Shown: positions 23,220 to 32,401, counted from the first letter of the stretch. The stretch: 64,000 bases of DNA from Nocardioides immobilis (GCF_003515065.1 NZ_QXGH01000033.1:42716-106715), one strand, 5' to 3'. Program-made: numbers and translations. Notes: generated by a model from the sequence alone, not told the origin.

Positions 23220-23225
23220 TAGACT
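23220..23225 (+). promoter_or_regulatory. -10 hexamer for a leaderless def transcript
   Basis: TAGACT lies six bases before the def GTG (23232). It matches the actinobacterial -10 consensus TAnnnT at leaderless spacing. Confidence 0.65.
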
Positions 23226-23231
23226 CGCCGC

Positions 23232-23777
23232 GTGGCTATCCGACCGATCCGCCTCTTCGGCGATCCCGTGCTCCGGCGGCGGGCGATCGAGGTGGTCGAC
23301 TTCGACACCGAGATCCGGCAGCTGGTCACCGACCTCACCGACACGATGCTCGAGGCGCCCGGCGCGGGCCTCGCCGCGCCCCAGATCGGCGTGGGTCTGC
23401 GAGTGTTCACGTGGTACGTCGACGACGAGGTCGGGCACCTGATCAACCCGTCGCTGGACCTGTCCGAGGAGGTGCAGGACGGCCCCGAGGGCTGCCTGTC
23501 GCTCCCCGAGCTGACCTACGACTGCATCCGCGCGCTGTCGGTCGTCGCGACCGGCTTCAACATGTACGGCGATCCCGTGCGGATCGAGGGCTCCGAGCTG
23601 CTCGCACGCGCGATCCAGCACGAGACCGATCATCTCGACGGAGTGCTCTTCATCGACCGGCTCGACGCCGAGGCGCGGAAGGCGGCGATGAAGGAGATCC
23701 GCGAGTCGGAGTGGTTCGGGATGGAGCACCCGACGGTGAGGGTGTCACCCCACGCGACACGGGGCTTCGGGCTATGA
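23232..23777 (+). CDS. def: Peptide deformylase
   Basis: A 181-residue metalloenzyme removing the formyl group from nascent proteins. All three motifs are intact: GAGLAAPQIG (44-53), EGCLSLP (86-92, metal ligand C88) and QHETDHLDG (129-137, H130, E131, H134). GTG 23232 directly follows a leaderless -10. Its stop overlaps the fmt start (ATGA), pairing formyl addition and removal in one transcript. Confidence 0.96.
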   Translation: MAIRPIRLFGDPVLRRRAIEVVDFDTEIRQLVTDLTDTMLEAPGAGLAAPQIGVGLRVFTWYVDDEVGHLINPSLDLSEEVQDGPEGCLSLPELTYDCIRALSVVATGFNMYGDPVRIEGSELLARAIQHETDHLDGVLFIDRLDAEARKAAMKEIRESEWFGMEHPTVRVSPHATRGFGL

Positions 23778-24700
23778 GAGTGGTCTTCGCCGGCACGCCC
23801 GAGGTCGCCGTACCGGCCCTCGACGCGATCGCCGGGTCCGATCACGAGCTGGTCGGCGTCGTGACCCGTCCGGACGCGCCGGCGGGACGCGGGCGGAAGC
23901 TGACGGAGAGCCCGGTGGCGGCGCGAGCGGCCGAGCTCGGCGTACCCGTCCTCAAGCCCGACCATCCGCGCGACCCGGAGTTCCAGGCGGCGCTGCGCGA
24001 CCTGGCGCCGGACTGCTGCCCGGTCGTCGCGTACGGCGCTCTGATCCCGCGCAGCGCGCTCGACATCCCGCGGCACGGGTGGGTCAACCTGCACTTCTCG
24101 CTACTGCCGGCCTGGCGGGGTGCGGCTCCGGTCCAGCACTCGATCTGGGCGGGGGACGAGATCACCGGAGCGACGACGTTCCGCATCGTCGAGGCGCTCG
24201 ACGCCGGTCCGACGTACGGCCTGATGACCGAGGGAGTGCGCCCGACCGACACCGCCGGTGACCTCTTGGGGCGGCTCGCCCAGGGCGGCGCCAGCCTGCT
24301 CGTCGCGACCCTCGACGGGATCGCCGACGGGTCGCTCGAGGCCAGGGACCAGCCGTCCGAGGGCGTCAGCCTGGCGCCGAAGATCACCGTCGACGACGCC
24401 CGGGTCGACTGGAGCGAGCCCGCCGCCGCCACGGATCGCCGGATCCGTGCCTGCACCCCCGGGCCTGGTGCCTGGACCACCTTCGAGGACGAGCGGGTGA
24501 AGCTCGGGCCGGTGACCCCCGTCGCCAACGCTCCGGAGCTGGCGCCCGGCGCGCTTGCGGTCGGCAAGTCCGAGGTGCTGGTCGGCACCTCGACCGTCCC
24601 GGTGCGCCTCGGCGACGTCAAGGCGTTCGGGAAGAAGCAGATGCCGGCTGCCGACTGGGCACGCGGTGCCCGGCTCGCCGACGGCGCGAAGTTCGCGTGA
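23774..24700 (+). CDS. fmt: Methionyl-tRNA formyltransferase
   Basis: A 308-residue enzyme that formylates initiator Met-tRNA using 10-formyl-tetrahydrofolate. FAGTPEVAVPAL opens the protein; the catalytic NLHFSLLPAWRGAAP is at 105-119; the C-terminal tRNA-binding domain begins near 205. ATG 23774 overlaps the def stop by four bases and the end overlaps rsmB by four. Confidence 0.96.
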   Translation: MRVVFAGTPEVAVPALDAIAGSDHELVGVVTRPDAPAGRGRKLTESPVAARAAELGVPVLKPDHPRDPEFQAALRDLAPDCCPVVAYGALIPRSALDIPRHGWVNLHFSLLPAWRGAAPVQHSIWAGDEITGATTFRIVEALDAGPTYGLMTEGVRPTDTAGDLLGRLAQGGASLLVATLDGIADGSLEARDQPSEGVSLAPKITVDDARVDWSEPAAATDRRIRACTPGPGAWTTFEDERVKLGPVTPVANAPELAPGALAVGKSEVLVGTSTVPVRLGDVKAFGKKQMPAADWARGARLADGAKFA

Positions 24701-26136
24701 GCCGGCCGGGAGCGCCGATGCCCGACCCCCGGAGCGGCCGACGACCGGCACCGCACTCGCGGCCGGTGGATCCCGCGCGCAGCGCGGCGCTCGAGGTGTT
24801 GCGCCTGGTCCGGACCGAGGACGCGTACACCAACCTGGTGCTGCCCGCGGTCGTCGCCCGTCACGGACTCGACACCCGCGACGCCGGGTTCGCCACCGAG
24901 CTCGCGGCCGGCACCATCCGCCGCCAGGGGACGTACGACGCGATCCTCGCCTCCTGCATCGACCGGCCCCTGCGCCGGGTCGAGTTCGGGATCCTCGACC
25001 TGCTACGGCTCGGCTGCCACCAACTGCTGGCGATGCGGGTACCGCCGCACGCCGCGATCAGCAGCACCGTGGACCTCGCGCACTCCAAGGCCGGGCCGGG
25101 CGGCGCCGGCTTCGTCAACGCCGTGCTCCGCTCCGTGGCGCGCCGCGACCTGGACTCCTGGGTCGACGAGGTCGCGCCGGATCCCTCCGGATCGCGGAAC
25201 GCCCGGATGGATCACCTCGCGATCCAGCACAGCCACCCGCGGTGGGTGGTCGACCTGCTCGACTTCGCCGCGCCCGACGGCGAGCTCGACGCGCTGCTTG
25301 CCGCGGACAACGTCCCGCCGAAGGTGACGCTCGTGGCGCGACCCGGCCGCTCCGAGGTGGCCGAGCTCCCCGGCACACCGACGCCGTACTCGCCGTACGG
25401 CGTGGTCCTCGACGGCGGTGACCCGGCGAAGGTCCCCGCGATCGCCGAGGGACGCGCCGGTGTCCAGGACGAGGGTTCCCAGCTGGTGGCCCTCGCCATG
25501 GCGACCGCACCCCTCGAAGGGTCCGACCGGGTGTGGGTCGACCTCTGCGCCGGCCCCGGCGGCAAGACCGCGCTGCTGGCCGCGCTGGCCGCCGAGCGCG
25601 GTGCCGGCGTGCTGGCGATCGAGCAGCACTTCCACCGCGCCGGCCTCGTCCGGCGCGCGGTCGGAGGCACCAGCGGCGTGCCGGGCATCATCGGCGTCGT
25701 CGCCGCCGACGGCACCAGGCCCCCGTTGGCGCCCGGCACCGCAGACCGGGTGCTCGTCGACGCGCCGTGCACCGGGCTCGGGGCGCTGCGCCGCCGCCCC
25801 GAGGCGCGGTGGCGCCGGAGTCCCGACGACCTGTTGACGCTCGTGCTCCTGCAACGACGCCTGCTGGCCAGCGCACTGACGCTGGTCCGGCCGGGAGGCG
25901 TGGTCCTCTACGCGACCTGCTCGCCGGTCCGGGCGGAGACCGGCGACGTGGTGTCGTCGATGCTCGGGTCCGGCGGCGAGGTCAGGCTCGAGGACGTCCG
26001 GGCGGTGCTGCCCGGGGTCACCGATGCAGACGGCCCGGTGGCCGGCACCGCCCAGCTCTGGCCGCACCGGCACGGCACCGACGCGATGTTCCTCGCGCTG
26101 CTCCGCCGCGGGAGTCCCCGGGACGCCGGAGCCTGA
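24697..26136 (+). CDS. rsmB: 16S rRNA (cytosine-967-C5)-methyltransferase RsmB
   Basis: A 479-residue RsmB. The N-terminal NusB-like RNA-binding domain (about 25-160) precedes a SAM-dependent methyltransferase domain with SAM loop DLCAGPGGK (282-290) and the two active-site cysteines C358 (DAPCTG) and C408 (YATCSP). GTG 24697 overlaps the fmt stop by four bases; ATG 24718 is a possible internal start. def-fmt-rsmB forms a translation/ribosome-maturation operon. Confidence 0.93.
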   Translation: MSRPGAPMPDPRSGRRPAPHSRPVDPARSAALEVLRLVRTEDAYTNLVLPAVVARHGLDTRDAGFATELAAGTIRRQGTYDAILASCIDRPLRRVEFGILDLLRLGCHQLLAMRVPPHAAISSTVDLAHSKAGPGGAGFVNAVLRSVARRDLDSWVDEVAPDPSGSRNARMDHLAIQHSHPRWVVDLLDFAAPDGELDALLAADNVPPKVTLVARPGRSEVAELPGTPTPYSPYGVVLDGGDPAKVPAIAEGRAGVQDEGSQLVALAMATAPLEGSDRVWVDLCAGPGGKTALLAALAAERGAGVLAIEQHFHRAGLVRRAVGGTSGVPGIIGVVAADGTRPPLAPGTADRVLVDAPCTGLGALRRRPEARWRRSPDDLLTLVLLQRRLLASALTLVRPGGVVLYATCSPVRAETGDVVSSMLGSGGEVRLEDVRAVLPGVTDADGPVAGTAQLWPHRHGTDAMFLALLRRGSPRDAGA

Positions 26137-26143
26137 GCTCCGC

Positions 26144-26941
26144 TCACTCGACCCAGACCAGGCCCTCACCGAGCGCCTGGATCTCGGCATCGGTAGTGCC
26201 TCGACCCGGCTGGACGCTGATGAAGGTCCCGTCGTGGGCCTCGGTCAGGTAGACGGCGGGGTCGGCGCCCTTGTCGGGATCCCCGACCCACGCCTCGCGA
26301 TCGGCGGCGTCGCGGATCACGAGCCCGGCAGTGCCGCCATCGGCGGCCTGGCACGCGGCCTTGTCGTCGTCCAGGAACCACTCGCACGTCCAGCCGTCGG
26401 GGACGGTGACCGGAACCTTGTCGACCTTGCCGAGCATCCCGAGCGCCTCTGCATCGGCCATGGTGACGGCGACGGTGATGCCGGGGTAGTCGCTGGTCAG
26501 GGTGCCGAAGCCGCGCGACCACCAGTCCTCGACCGCTGACGTGGGGCCGTCGGCGATCACCACGAACCCGCTGCCCGAGCCCCGCAGCGTGCTGCCACCG
26601 AGCACGTAGACGCCGGCCTCGTCGTCGGTGACCGTCCCGGTCACGCCCTCGCCGAGGTCGAGCTCCTGCCCGACCTGCGGGCCGGGCGGCGCCTCCGGGG
26701 ACTCGCTGCCGGCGGCCCAGCTGTCGTCCTCGGCGACGGTGGGCGCGTCGTCGCCGCTCGTGACGACGACGCCGAACACGCCGACACCGGCGGCAGCGCC
26801 GACCCCGACGAGCGCGATGCCCGCCCGGCGCAGGTTGCGGCGGCGGCGACCCGACGCGATGGCGCCGTCGGTCAGCCGGTCGAGGTCGGGCATGGCGTCG
26901 TCGCGAGAGGCGCGGAGCTGGGCGGAGAGCCGGTCGTTCAC
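26144..26941 (-). CDS. Single-pass membrane protein of unknown function
   Basis: A 265-residue protein with a short charged cytoplasmic N-terminus (NDRLSAQLRASRDDAMPDLD), basic stop signal GRRRRNLRR, one transmembrane helix at about 40-61 (GIALVGVGAAAGVGVFGVVV), an acidic linker and an extracytoplasmic domain. Cysteines occur in GWTCEWFLDDDKAACQ. No enzyme motif is seen. The layout resembles actinobacterial membrane-anchored sensors and anti-sigma-like proteins, but no sigma gene is adjacent. GTG 26941 has AGGTG about nine bases upstream; GTG 26950 is equally in frame. It converges on rsmB with a seven-base gap and is divergent from the LigD-type polymerase. Confidence 0.7.
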   Translation of the reverse strand: MNDRLSAQLRASRDDAMPDLDRLTDGAIASGRRRRNLRRAGIALVGVGAAAGVGVFGVVVTSGDDAPTVAEDDSWAAGSESPEAPPGPQVGQELDLGEGVTGTVTDDEAGVYVLGGSTLRGSGSGFVVIADGPTSAVEDWWSRGFGTLTSDYPGITVAVTMADAEALGMLGKVDKVPVTVPDGWTCEWFLDDDKAACQAADGGTAGLVIRDAADREAWVGDPDKGADPAVYLTEAHDGTFISVQPGRGTTDAEIQALGEGLVWVE

Positions 26942-26986
26942 GGTGGTCACACCTGTACGACGCTCCGAGCGCCTGCGGGGTGACAC

Positions 26987-26992
26987 TAATCT
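26987..26992 (+). promoter_or_regulatory. -10 hexamer for a leaderless LigD-type polymerase transcript
   Basis: TAATCT lies six bases before GTG 26999, the leaderless spacing seen at several other genes here. Confidence 0.6.
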
Positions 26993-26998
26993 TCAGAT

Positions 26999-27970
26999 GT
27001 GTCCGATGCCGTGGAGATCGAGGTCGACAACCGGGTCGTGCGAGTGAGCAACCCGGACCGGGTGTACTTCCCGGACGCGGGGGCGACCAAGCTCGACGTC
27101 GTCGAGTACTACCTGGCCGTCGGCCCGGGCATCGTCAACGCGCTGTGGGAGCGGCCGTGCATGCTGCACCGCTTCCCTAAAGGACTGGCGGGGGACAAGG
27201 TGCACCAGAAGCGCCTCCCGGCCGGCGCCCCGGACTGGGTGGAGACGGTCCAGCTCTACTTCCCCCGCTGGGGCCGCACCGCCGACGAGCTGTGCGTGAC
27301 CGAGCTCGGAGCGGTGATCTGGGCGGTCCAGATGTCCACCGTGGAGTTCCATCCCTGGAACAGCCGGCGCGGCCAGACCGAGCAACCCGACGAGTGGCGG
27401 ATCGATCTCGACCCGGGCCCGGAGTCGTCGTACGACTCGGTCCGCAAGGTCGCCCACGTCGCGCACGAGGTGCTCGCCGAGCTCGGCGCCGTCGGCTACC
27501 CGAAGACCAGCGGCAGCAAGGGGCTGCACGTCTACGTGCGGATCCGCCCGGACGGCGACCACAAGGTCGTACGGCGTGCCGCGCTCGCGTTCGCTCGTGA
27601 GGTCGAGCGCCGCGCCCCGGACCTAGTCACGACGACCTGGTGGAAGAAGGACCGCGACCCCGAGCACGTCTTCGTCGACTACAACCAGAACGCCCGTGAT
27701 CACACGATCGCGGCGGCGTACTCCCTCCGCGGCCTGCCCGACGCGCGGGTGTCCACGCCGATCCGCTGGGACGAGATCGACGACGCCGACCCACGGGACT
27801 TCACCATCCACACCGTGCCGAAGCGGTTCGCGGAGATCGGCGACCTGCACGAGGACATCGACGACCACGTGTTCGACATCGCGCCGCTGCTGGAGTGGGC
27901 GGACCGGGACGACGCCGAGGGCGCGTCCGAACCTCCGCCGGTGGACGAGGACCCGGCCGACGCTCACTAG
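26999..27970 (+). CDS. Stand-alone LigD-type polymerase (archaeo-eukaryotic primase fold)
   Basis: A 323-residue protein matching the polymerase domain of LigD from bacterial non-homologous end joining. Catalytic residues are intact: RIDLDPGP (134-141, D136 and D138), SGSKGLHVYV (171-180) and VFVDYNQN (224-231, D227), plus EFHPWNSR (116-123). There is no ATP-dependent ligase or phosphoesterase domain, and no ku gene in this window. Actinobacteria often encode several separate primase-polymerases of this kind, used in gap-filling or excision repair. A role with a distant Ku/ligase pair cannot be excluded. Ends in TAG, which is part of the rpe promoter. Confidence 0.92.
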   Translation: MSDAVEIEVDNRVVRVSNPDRVYFPDAGATKLDVVEYYLAVGPGIVNALWERPCMLHRFPKGLAGDKVHQKRLPAGAPDWVETVQLYFPRWGRTADELCVTELGAVIWAVQMSTVEFHPWNSRRGQTEQPDEWRIDLDPGPESSYDSVRKVAHVAHEVLAELGAVGYPKTSGSKGLHVYVRIRPDGDHKVVRRAALAFAREVERRAPDLVTTTWWKKDRDPEHVFVDYNQNARDHTIAAAYSLRGLPDARVSTPIRWDEIDDADPRDFTIHTVPKRFAEIGDLHEDIDDHVFDIAPLLEWADRDDAEGASEPPPVDEDPADAH

Positions 27971-27973
27971 ACT
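27968..27973 (+). promoter_or_regulatory. -10 hexamer for leaderless rpe, containing the upstream stop codon
   Basis: TAGACT lies seven bases before GTG 27981. Its first three bases are the TAG stop of the preceding polymerase gene. Confidence 0.6.
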
Positions 27974-27980
27974 CCGCGCC

Positions 27981-28649
27981 GTGGGCCACCTCCAGATCAC
28001 TCCGTCGATCCTCAACGCCGATTTCGGCAAGCTCGCCGACGAGGTGGCCAGGATCCCCGGTGCCGACTGGATCCACGTCGACGTCATGGACAACCACTTC
28101 GTCCCAAACCTCACGTTCGGCCCGACGATGGTCGAGGCGCTGGCCCGGTCGACGGAGACCCCCCTCGACGCGCACCTGATGATCGACGACGCCGACCGCA
28201 ACGCCCCGGCGTACGTCGAAGCCGGCTGCGGCTCCGTCACCTTCCACGTCGAGGCCGCCAAGGCGCCCGTCCGGCTGGCCCGGGAGATCCGCGCCGCGGG
28301 CGCCCGGGCCTCGATGGCGCTCAAGCCCGCGACGCCGATCGAGCCCTACGAGGACCTGCTGCCCGAGCTGGACATGCTGCTGATCATGACCGTCGAGCCC
28401 GGGTTCGGCGGGCAGAGGTTCCTCGACCTGTGCCTCCCCAAGATCCGCCGCGCCCGCGCGCTGATGGACAAGCACGGCATCGAGACCTGGCTCCAGGTCG
28501 ACGGCGGTGTCTCCCTCGACACGATCGAACGCTGCGCCGAGGCCGGTGCCGATGTCTTCGTCGCGGGCAGCGCCGTCTTCTCCGCCGACGATCCCGACGC
28601 GATGGTCGCTGCCCTGCGGGCGAAGGCCGAGGAAGCCGTCCGCGCCTGA
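27981..28649 (+). CDS. rpe: Ribulose-phosphate 3-epimerase
   Basis: A 222-residue TIM-barrel epimerase interconverting ribulose 5-phosphate and xylulose 5-phosphate in the pentose phosphate pathway. ITPSILNADFGKL, WIHVDVMDNHFVPNLTFGP (metal-binding His/Asp), LDAHLMI, MTVEPGFGGQ and LQVDGGVS appear in family order. GTG 27981 gives the standard N-terminus. It stands just upstream of the riboflavin operon, whose pathway consumes ribulose 5-phosphate, though it has its own promoter signal. Confidence 0.96.
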   Translation: MGHLQITPSILNADFGKLADEVARIPGADWIHVDVMDNHFVPNLTFGPTMVEALARSTETPLDAHLMIDDADRNAPAYVEAGCGSVTFHVEAAKAPVRLAREIRAAGARASMALKPATPIEPYEDLLPELDMLLIMTVEPGFGGQRFLDLCLPKIRRARALMDKHGIETWLQVDGGVSLDTIERCAEAGADVFVAGSAVFSADDPDAMVAALRAKAEEAVRA

Positions 28650-28740
28650 CCCCACCATCGGGAACGCCGACCGTCCGAGATCAGGGCCACGTTGCGGGAA
28701 TACCCCTGCCCTGTGCCACCATTGACCTCACAAGAGCTCG

Positions 28741-28867
28741 CGTGCTCTGGGGTCGGTGAAACTCCGAGCCGGCGGTAACAGTCCGCGACCCGATCGCAGC
28801 CAGCGATCGGTTGACCAGGTGAAACTCCTGGACCGACGGTCAAAGTCCGGATGGGAAGTGCACGCAC
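28741..28867 (+). promoter_or_regulatory. FMN riboswitch (RFN element)
   Basis: The conserved FMN aptamer is read directly: GGGTCGGTGAAACTCCGAG, CCGGCGGTAACAGTCCGCG, then GGTTGACCAGGTGAAACTCC, TGGACCGACGGTCAAAGTCC and GGATGGGAAG with closing sequence near 28867. It precedes ribD by about 100 bases. FMN binding should lower expression of the rib genes. I see no clear intrinsic terminator between aptamer and GTG 28965, so translational or Rho-dependent control is more likely. Confidence 0.95.
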
Positions 28868-28964
28868 GAGCGGCCGACGCCGGTGGTTCTGCCACGACGT
28901 CCACCGCCCCTCATCCCCGGAGTCCGAGCAGAGGACAGTACGGACAGGGGAAGAGGACAGAGGA

Positions 28965-30041
28965 GTGGCGGAGACCTTCGCCCAGGAGTTCGACGCGATG
29001 GAGCGGGCGCTGCAGCTCGCTGCGTCGCCCGGTGTCCCGCTGCGCCCCAACCCACGGGTCGGGTGCGTGGTGATCGCTCCCGACGGGACGATCGCCGGTG
29101 AGGGCTACCACCATGGCGCCGGAACGCCGCACGCGGAGATCGAGGCGCTCAAGGACGCAGGCGACCGCGCTCGCAGCGGGGTCGCGGTCGTGACGCTCGA
29201 GCCGTGCAACCACACCGGCCGGACCGGGCCGTGCACGGAGGCCCTGATCGATGCGGGCGTTGCGAAGGTCGTGGTCGCCCAGCGCGACCCGAACCCGATC
29301 GCCGGAGGCGGCCTGGAGGCGCTCGCCGCCGCAGGCGTCGAGGTCGAGCACGGCCTGCTGGTCGACGACGCCCGCGCGCTCAACCCGGCATGGACCTTCG
29401 CCCACGAGAACGGCCGGCCGTTCGTCACCTGGAAGTTCGCGTCCACCCTCGACGGCCGCAGTGCCGCCCGGGACGGTACGTCGCGCTGGGTCTCCTCGCT
29501 CCCCGCGCGTCGGGACACGCACGCTCTGAGGGCGCTCTGCGACACGATGCTGATCGGCACCAACACGGTGGAGGTCGACGACCCCCACCTCACGGTCCGC
29601 GACGCCGACGACCAGCTCCTGGCCGACCAGCCGCTCCGCGTGGTGATGGGGGAGCGCGACCTCGACCCCGAGCGCCGGGTGTTCGACGACGCGGCCGAGA
29701 CCGTCCAGCTGCGCACCCACAGTCCGCTCGAGGCACTCACCACTCTCTACCGCGACTACGACCGCCACCACGTGTTCTTCGAGGGAGGCCCGACCCTCGC
29801 CGCGAGGTTCCTCAAGGCCGGCCTCGTCGACGAGGTCGTGACGTACGTCGCACCGCTGCTGCTCGGCGCCGGCAAGTCAGCGGTCGGGGGCCTCGGCATC
29901 CACACCCTCAGCATGGCGATGCGGCTCGAGATCACCGACGTGGCGGTGATCGGCGAGGGCAGCGAGGCGAACGTCCGGCTTCGTCTCACCAGGTTCCAAG
30001 GCGCCCACCTTGACACCTCGGCCGAGCCAGGAGGCGCCTGA
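28965..30041 (+). CDS. ribD: Bifunctional riboflavin deaminase/reductase RibD
   Basis: A 358-residue RibD. The N-terminal deaminase (about 1-145) has the zinc motif HAEIEAL and PCNHTGRTGPC; the C-terminal reductase (about 150-355) has FVTWKFASTLDGRSAA, NTVEVDDPHLTVR and FFEGGPTLAARFL. It performs the second and third steps from GTP to riboflavin. GTG 28965 was chosen because AAGAGG (28951-28956) is eight bases upstream. It is the first gene behind the FMN riboswitch; its stop shares a base with the ribE start. Confidence 0.95.
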   Translation: MAETFAQEFDAMERALQLAASPGVPLRPNPRVGCVVIAPDGTIAGEGYHHGAGTPHAEIEALKDAGDRARSGVAVVTLEPCNHTGRTGPCTEALIDAGVAKVVVAQRDPNPIAGGGLEALAAAGVEVEHGLLVDDARALNPAWTFAHENGRPFVTWKFASTLDGRSAARDGTSRWVSSLPARRDTHALRALCDTMLIGTNTVEVDDPHLTVRDADDQLLADQPLRVVMGERDLDPERRVFDDAAETVQLRTHSPLEALTTLYRDYDRHHVFFEGGPTLAARFLKAGLVDEVVTYVAPLLLGAGKSAVGGLGIHTLSMAMRLEITDVAVIGEGSEANVRLRLTRFQGAHLDTSAEPGGA

Positions 30042-30628
30042 TGTTCACCGGCATCGTCGAGGAGCTCGGCAGTGTCACCGCGATCGAGGAGCAGTCCGAC
30101 GCGGTCCGGCTGACCGTCGAAGGGCGCGTCGTGTCGACCGACGCAGCGCTCGGCGACTCGATCGCGGTCAACGGCTGCTGCCTCACCGTCTCCACCCGCG
30201 GTGACGGGACCTTCACCGCCGACGTCATGAAGATGACGCTCGACAAGACCTCCCTCGGTGCGCTCGCCGTCGGTCACCGGGTCAACCTCGAGCGCGCGTG
30301 CACGCCGCAGACCCGGCTCGGCGGTCACATCGTCCAGGGCCACGTGGACACCACCGGGACGATCCTCGACCGGTCGCCGGGGGAGCACTGGGACCTGGTG
30401 GAGATCGCGCTCCCCGAGCAGATCCGGCGGTACGTCGTCCTCCACGGCTCGATCACCGTCGACGGCATCTCGCTCACCGTCGCCGAGCTCCGGGACGAGA
30501 GCTTCGTCGTCTCCCTGATCCCGGAGACCCTTGCCCGCACCACGCTCGGCTTCAAGCAGCCGGGGGACCCGGTGAACCTCGAGGCGGACATCATCGCCAA
30601 GCACGTCGAAAGGCTGATTCAGAAATGA
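30041..30628 (+). CDS. ribE: Riboflavin synthase alpha chain
   Basis: A 195-residue riboflavin synthase that dismutates two lumazines to riboflavin. Two lumazine-binding barrels are visible, starting MFTGIVEELG and GGHIVQGHVDTTG, with VNGCCLTV and VDGISLTV in equivalent positions. Starts one base into the ribD stop codon and overlaps ribBA by four bases. Confidence 0.95.
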   Translation: MFTGIVEELGSVTAIEEQSDAVRLTVEGRVVSTDAALGDSIAVNGCCLTVSTRGDGTFTADVMKMTLDKTSLGALAVGHRVNLERACTPQTRLGGHIVQGHVDTTGTILDRSPGEHWDLVEIALPEQIRRYVVLHGSITVDGISLTVAELRDESFVVSLIPETLARTTLGFKQPGDPVNLEADIIAKHVERLIQK

Positions 30629-31914
30629 CTGACACCAACGGCAAGGTGCGGCTCGACCCGGTCGAGCGTGCGGTCGCCGACATCGCCGCCGGCAGGGCGG
30701 TCGTCGTCGTGGACGACGAGGACCGGGAGAACGAGGGCGACATCATCTTCGCCGCGGCGAAGGCGACGCCGGAGCTGATGGCCTGGACGATCCGCCACAG
30801 CAGCGGCGTGATCTGCGTGCCGATGCCGGGCGCGATGCTCGACCGGCTCGAGATCCCGCTGATGACACCGCACAACAAGGACAGGATGCGGACGGCGTAC
30901 ACGATCTCCGTCGACGCCCGCGACGGCGTCTCCACCGGCATCTCCGCCGCCGACCGTGCTCACACCGCACGGGTGCTCGCCGACTCGGCCACCGAGCCCT
31001 GGGAGATCACCCGGCCCGGTCACGTCTTCCCGTTGCGCTACCGCGAGGGCGGCGTCCTCGTCCGGCGCGGTCACACCGAGGCAGCGGTCGACCTGGCGAA
31101 GATGGCCGGGCTCACGCCGGCCGGTGTGCTGGTCGAGGTCGTCAACGACGACGGCACGATGAAGCGGGCCGCCGAGCTGCGAGAGTTCGCCGACGAGCAC
31201 GGCCTGGCGATGATCTCCATCGAGGAGCTCGTGAAGTACCGCCGTCGTACCGAGCTCCACGTCATCCGCGAGGCCGAGACCCGGCTGCCCACCAGCCACG
31301 GCGACTTCGTCGCCTACGGCTACACGATCACCGTCGACGGCAGCGAGCACGTCGCCCTCGTGTACGGCGACCCGGCGTCGCTGGCGGACGGGAAGCCGGT
31401 CCTCACCCGGGTGCACTCGGAGTGCCTCACCGGTGACGTCTTCGGCAGCAGCCGCTGCGACTGCGGCCCCCAGCTCAACGAGGCGATGGACCGGATCGTG
31501 GCGGAGGGCCGCGGTGTCGTCGTCTACCTGCGTGGGCACGAGGGCCGCGGCATCGGCCTGGTCGCGAAGCTGCAGGCCTACCAGCTCCAGGACGGCGGCC
31601 GCGACACCGTGGACGCCAACCTCGACCTCGGGCTACCGGCCGACGCGCGGCACTACGGCGCGGCGACGCAGATCCTGCGCGACCTCGGCATCGGCCAGGT
31701 CCGGCTGCTGACGAACAACCCGGACAAGGTCAAGAACCTCGAGGACTACGGCATCAAGGTCGCCGAGCGGGTGCCTCTCACGCCCCACCCCAACGACCAC
31801 AACCTGGCCTACCTGCTGACCAAGCGGGACCGGATGGGCCACCACCTTCCCGACCTGGACCTGCCCGTCGCCGGGCAGGCCCCGTCGGACGACCTCAACG
31901 CAGGAGCAATCTGA
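30625..31914 (+). CDS. ribBA: Bifunctional 3,4-DHBP synthase / GTP cyclohydrolase II
   Basis: A 429-residue fusion. RibB (about 1-205) converts ribulose 5-phosphate to dihydroxybutanone phosphate: VVVVDDEDRENEGDIIFAA, RHSSG and GHTEAAVDLA. RibA (about 206-420) opens GTP: HSECLTGDVFGSSRCDCG (zinc cysteines) and LRGHEGRGIGL. Together they supply both branches of riboflavin synthesis. Overlaps ribE by four bases; ribH follows after one base. Confidence 0.96.
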   Translation: MTDTNGKVRLDPVERAVADIAAGRAVVVVDDEDRENEGDIIFAAAKATPELMAWTIRHSSGVICVPMPGAMLDRLEIPLMTPHNKDRMRTAYTISVDARDGVSTGISAADRAHTARVLADSATEPWEITRPGHVFPLRYREGGVLVRRGHTEAAVDLAKMAGLTPAGVLVEVVNDDGTMKRAAELREFADEHGLAMISIEELVKYRRRTELHVIREAETRLPTSHGDFVAYGYTITVDGSEHVALVYGDPASLADGKPVLTRVHSECLTGDVFGSSRCDCGPQLNEAMDRIVAEGRGVVVYLRGHEGRGIGLVAKLQAYQLQDGGRDTVDANLDLGLPADARHYGAATQILRDLGIGQVRLLTNNPDKVKNLEDYGIKVAERVPLTPHPNDHNLAYLLTKRDRMGHHLPDLDLPVAGQAPSDDLNAGAI

Positions 31915-31915
31915 G

Positions 31916-32401
31916 ATGGCCGGACACGGAGCCCCGACCGCACAGCCGACGGACTGCCACGACCTCCGGGTGGCGGTGGTGGCGGCGAGCTGGCACCCCC
32001 AGCTCATGGACGGCCTGCTCGCCGGAGCTGACCGGGCGTTCAAGGACCACCAGGTCGAGGCGCCCGTCGTGGTGCGGGTGCCGGGCGCCTTCGAGCTGCC
32101 GGTCGTCGCGGCAGCGCTCGCGTCGCAGCAGTACGACGCCGTGATCGCGCTCGGCGTCGTCATACGCGGAGGCACGCCGCACTTCGAGTTCGTCTGCAAC
32201 GCCGCGACCGACGGGTTGGGCCGGGTCGCGCTCGACCACCAGGTCGCCATCGGGTTCGGCGTCCTGACCTGTGACAACGAGCAGCAGGCGCTGGATCGGG
32301 CCGGGCTCGAGGGCTCGCAGGAGGACAAGGGCTACGAGGCGACGTCGGCTGCGCTTCTCACCGCCCAGACCCTGCGCAAGGTCAAGCGGCACACGCCGTA
32401 G
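31916..32401 (+). CDS. ribH: 6,7-dimethyl-8-ribityllumazine synthase
   Basis: A 161-residue lumazine synthase. VPGAFELPVVAAAL, ALGVVIRGGTPHFEFV (with the catalytic histidine) and FGVLTCDNEQQALDRAG are intact. It forms an icosahedral or pentameric assembly in known homologues. Last gene of the rib operon; its TAG stop is part of a candidate promoter for hisE. Confidence 0.96.
   Translation: MAGHGAPTAQPTDCHDLRVAVVAASWHPQLMDGLLAGADRAFKDHQVEAPVVVRVPGAFELPVVAAALASQQYDAVIALGVVIRGGTPHFEFVCNAATDGLGRVALDHQVAIGFGVLTCDNEQQALDRAGLEGSQEDKGYEATSAALLTAQTLRKVKRHTP

Noticed and set aside
28692..28722. Promoter TTGCGG-N19-CACCAT for the FMN riboswitch transcript
   Set aside because: Spacing is long and the -10 is weak; not enough to call.
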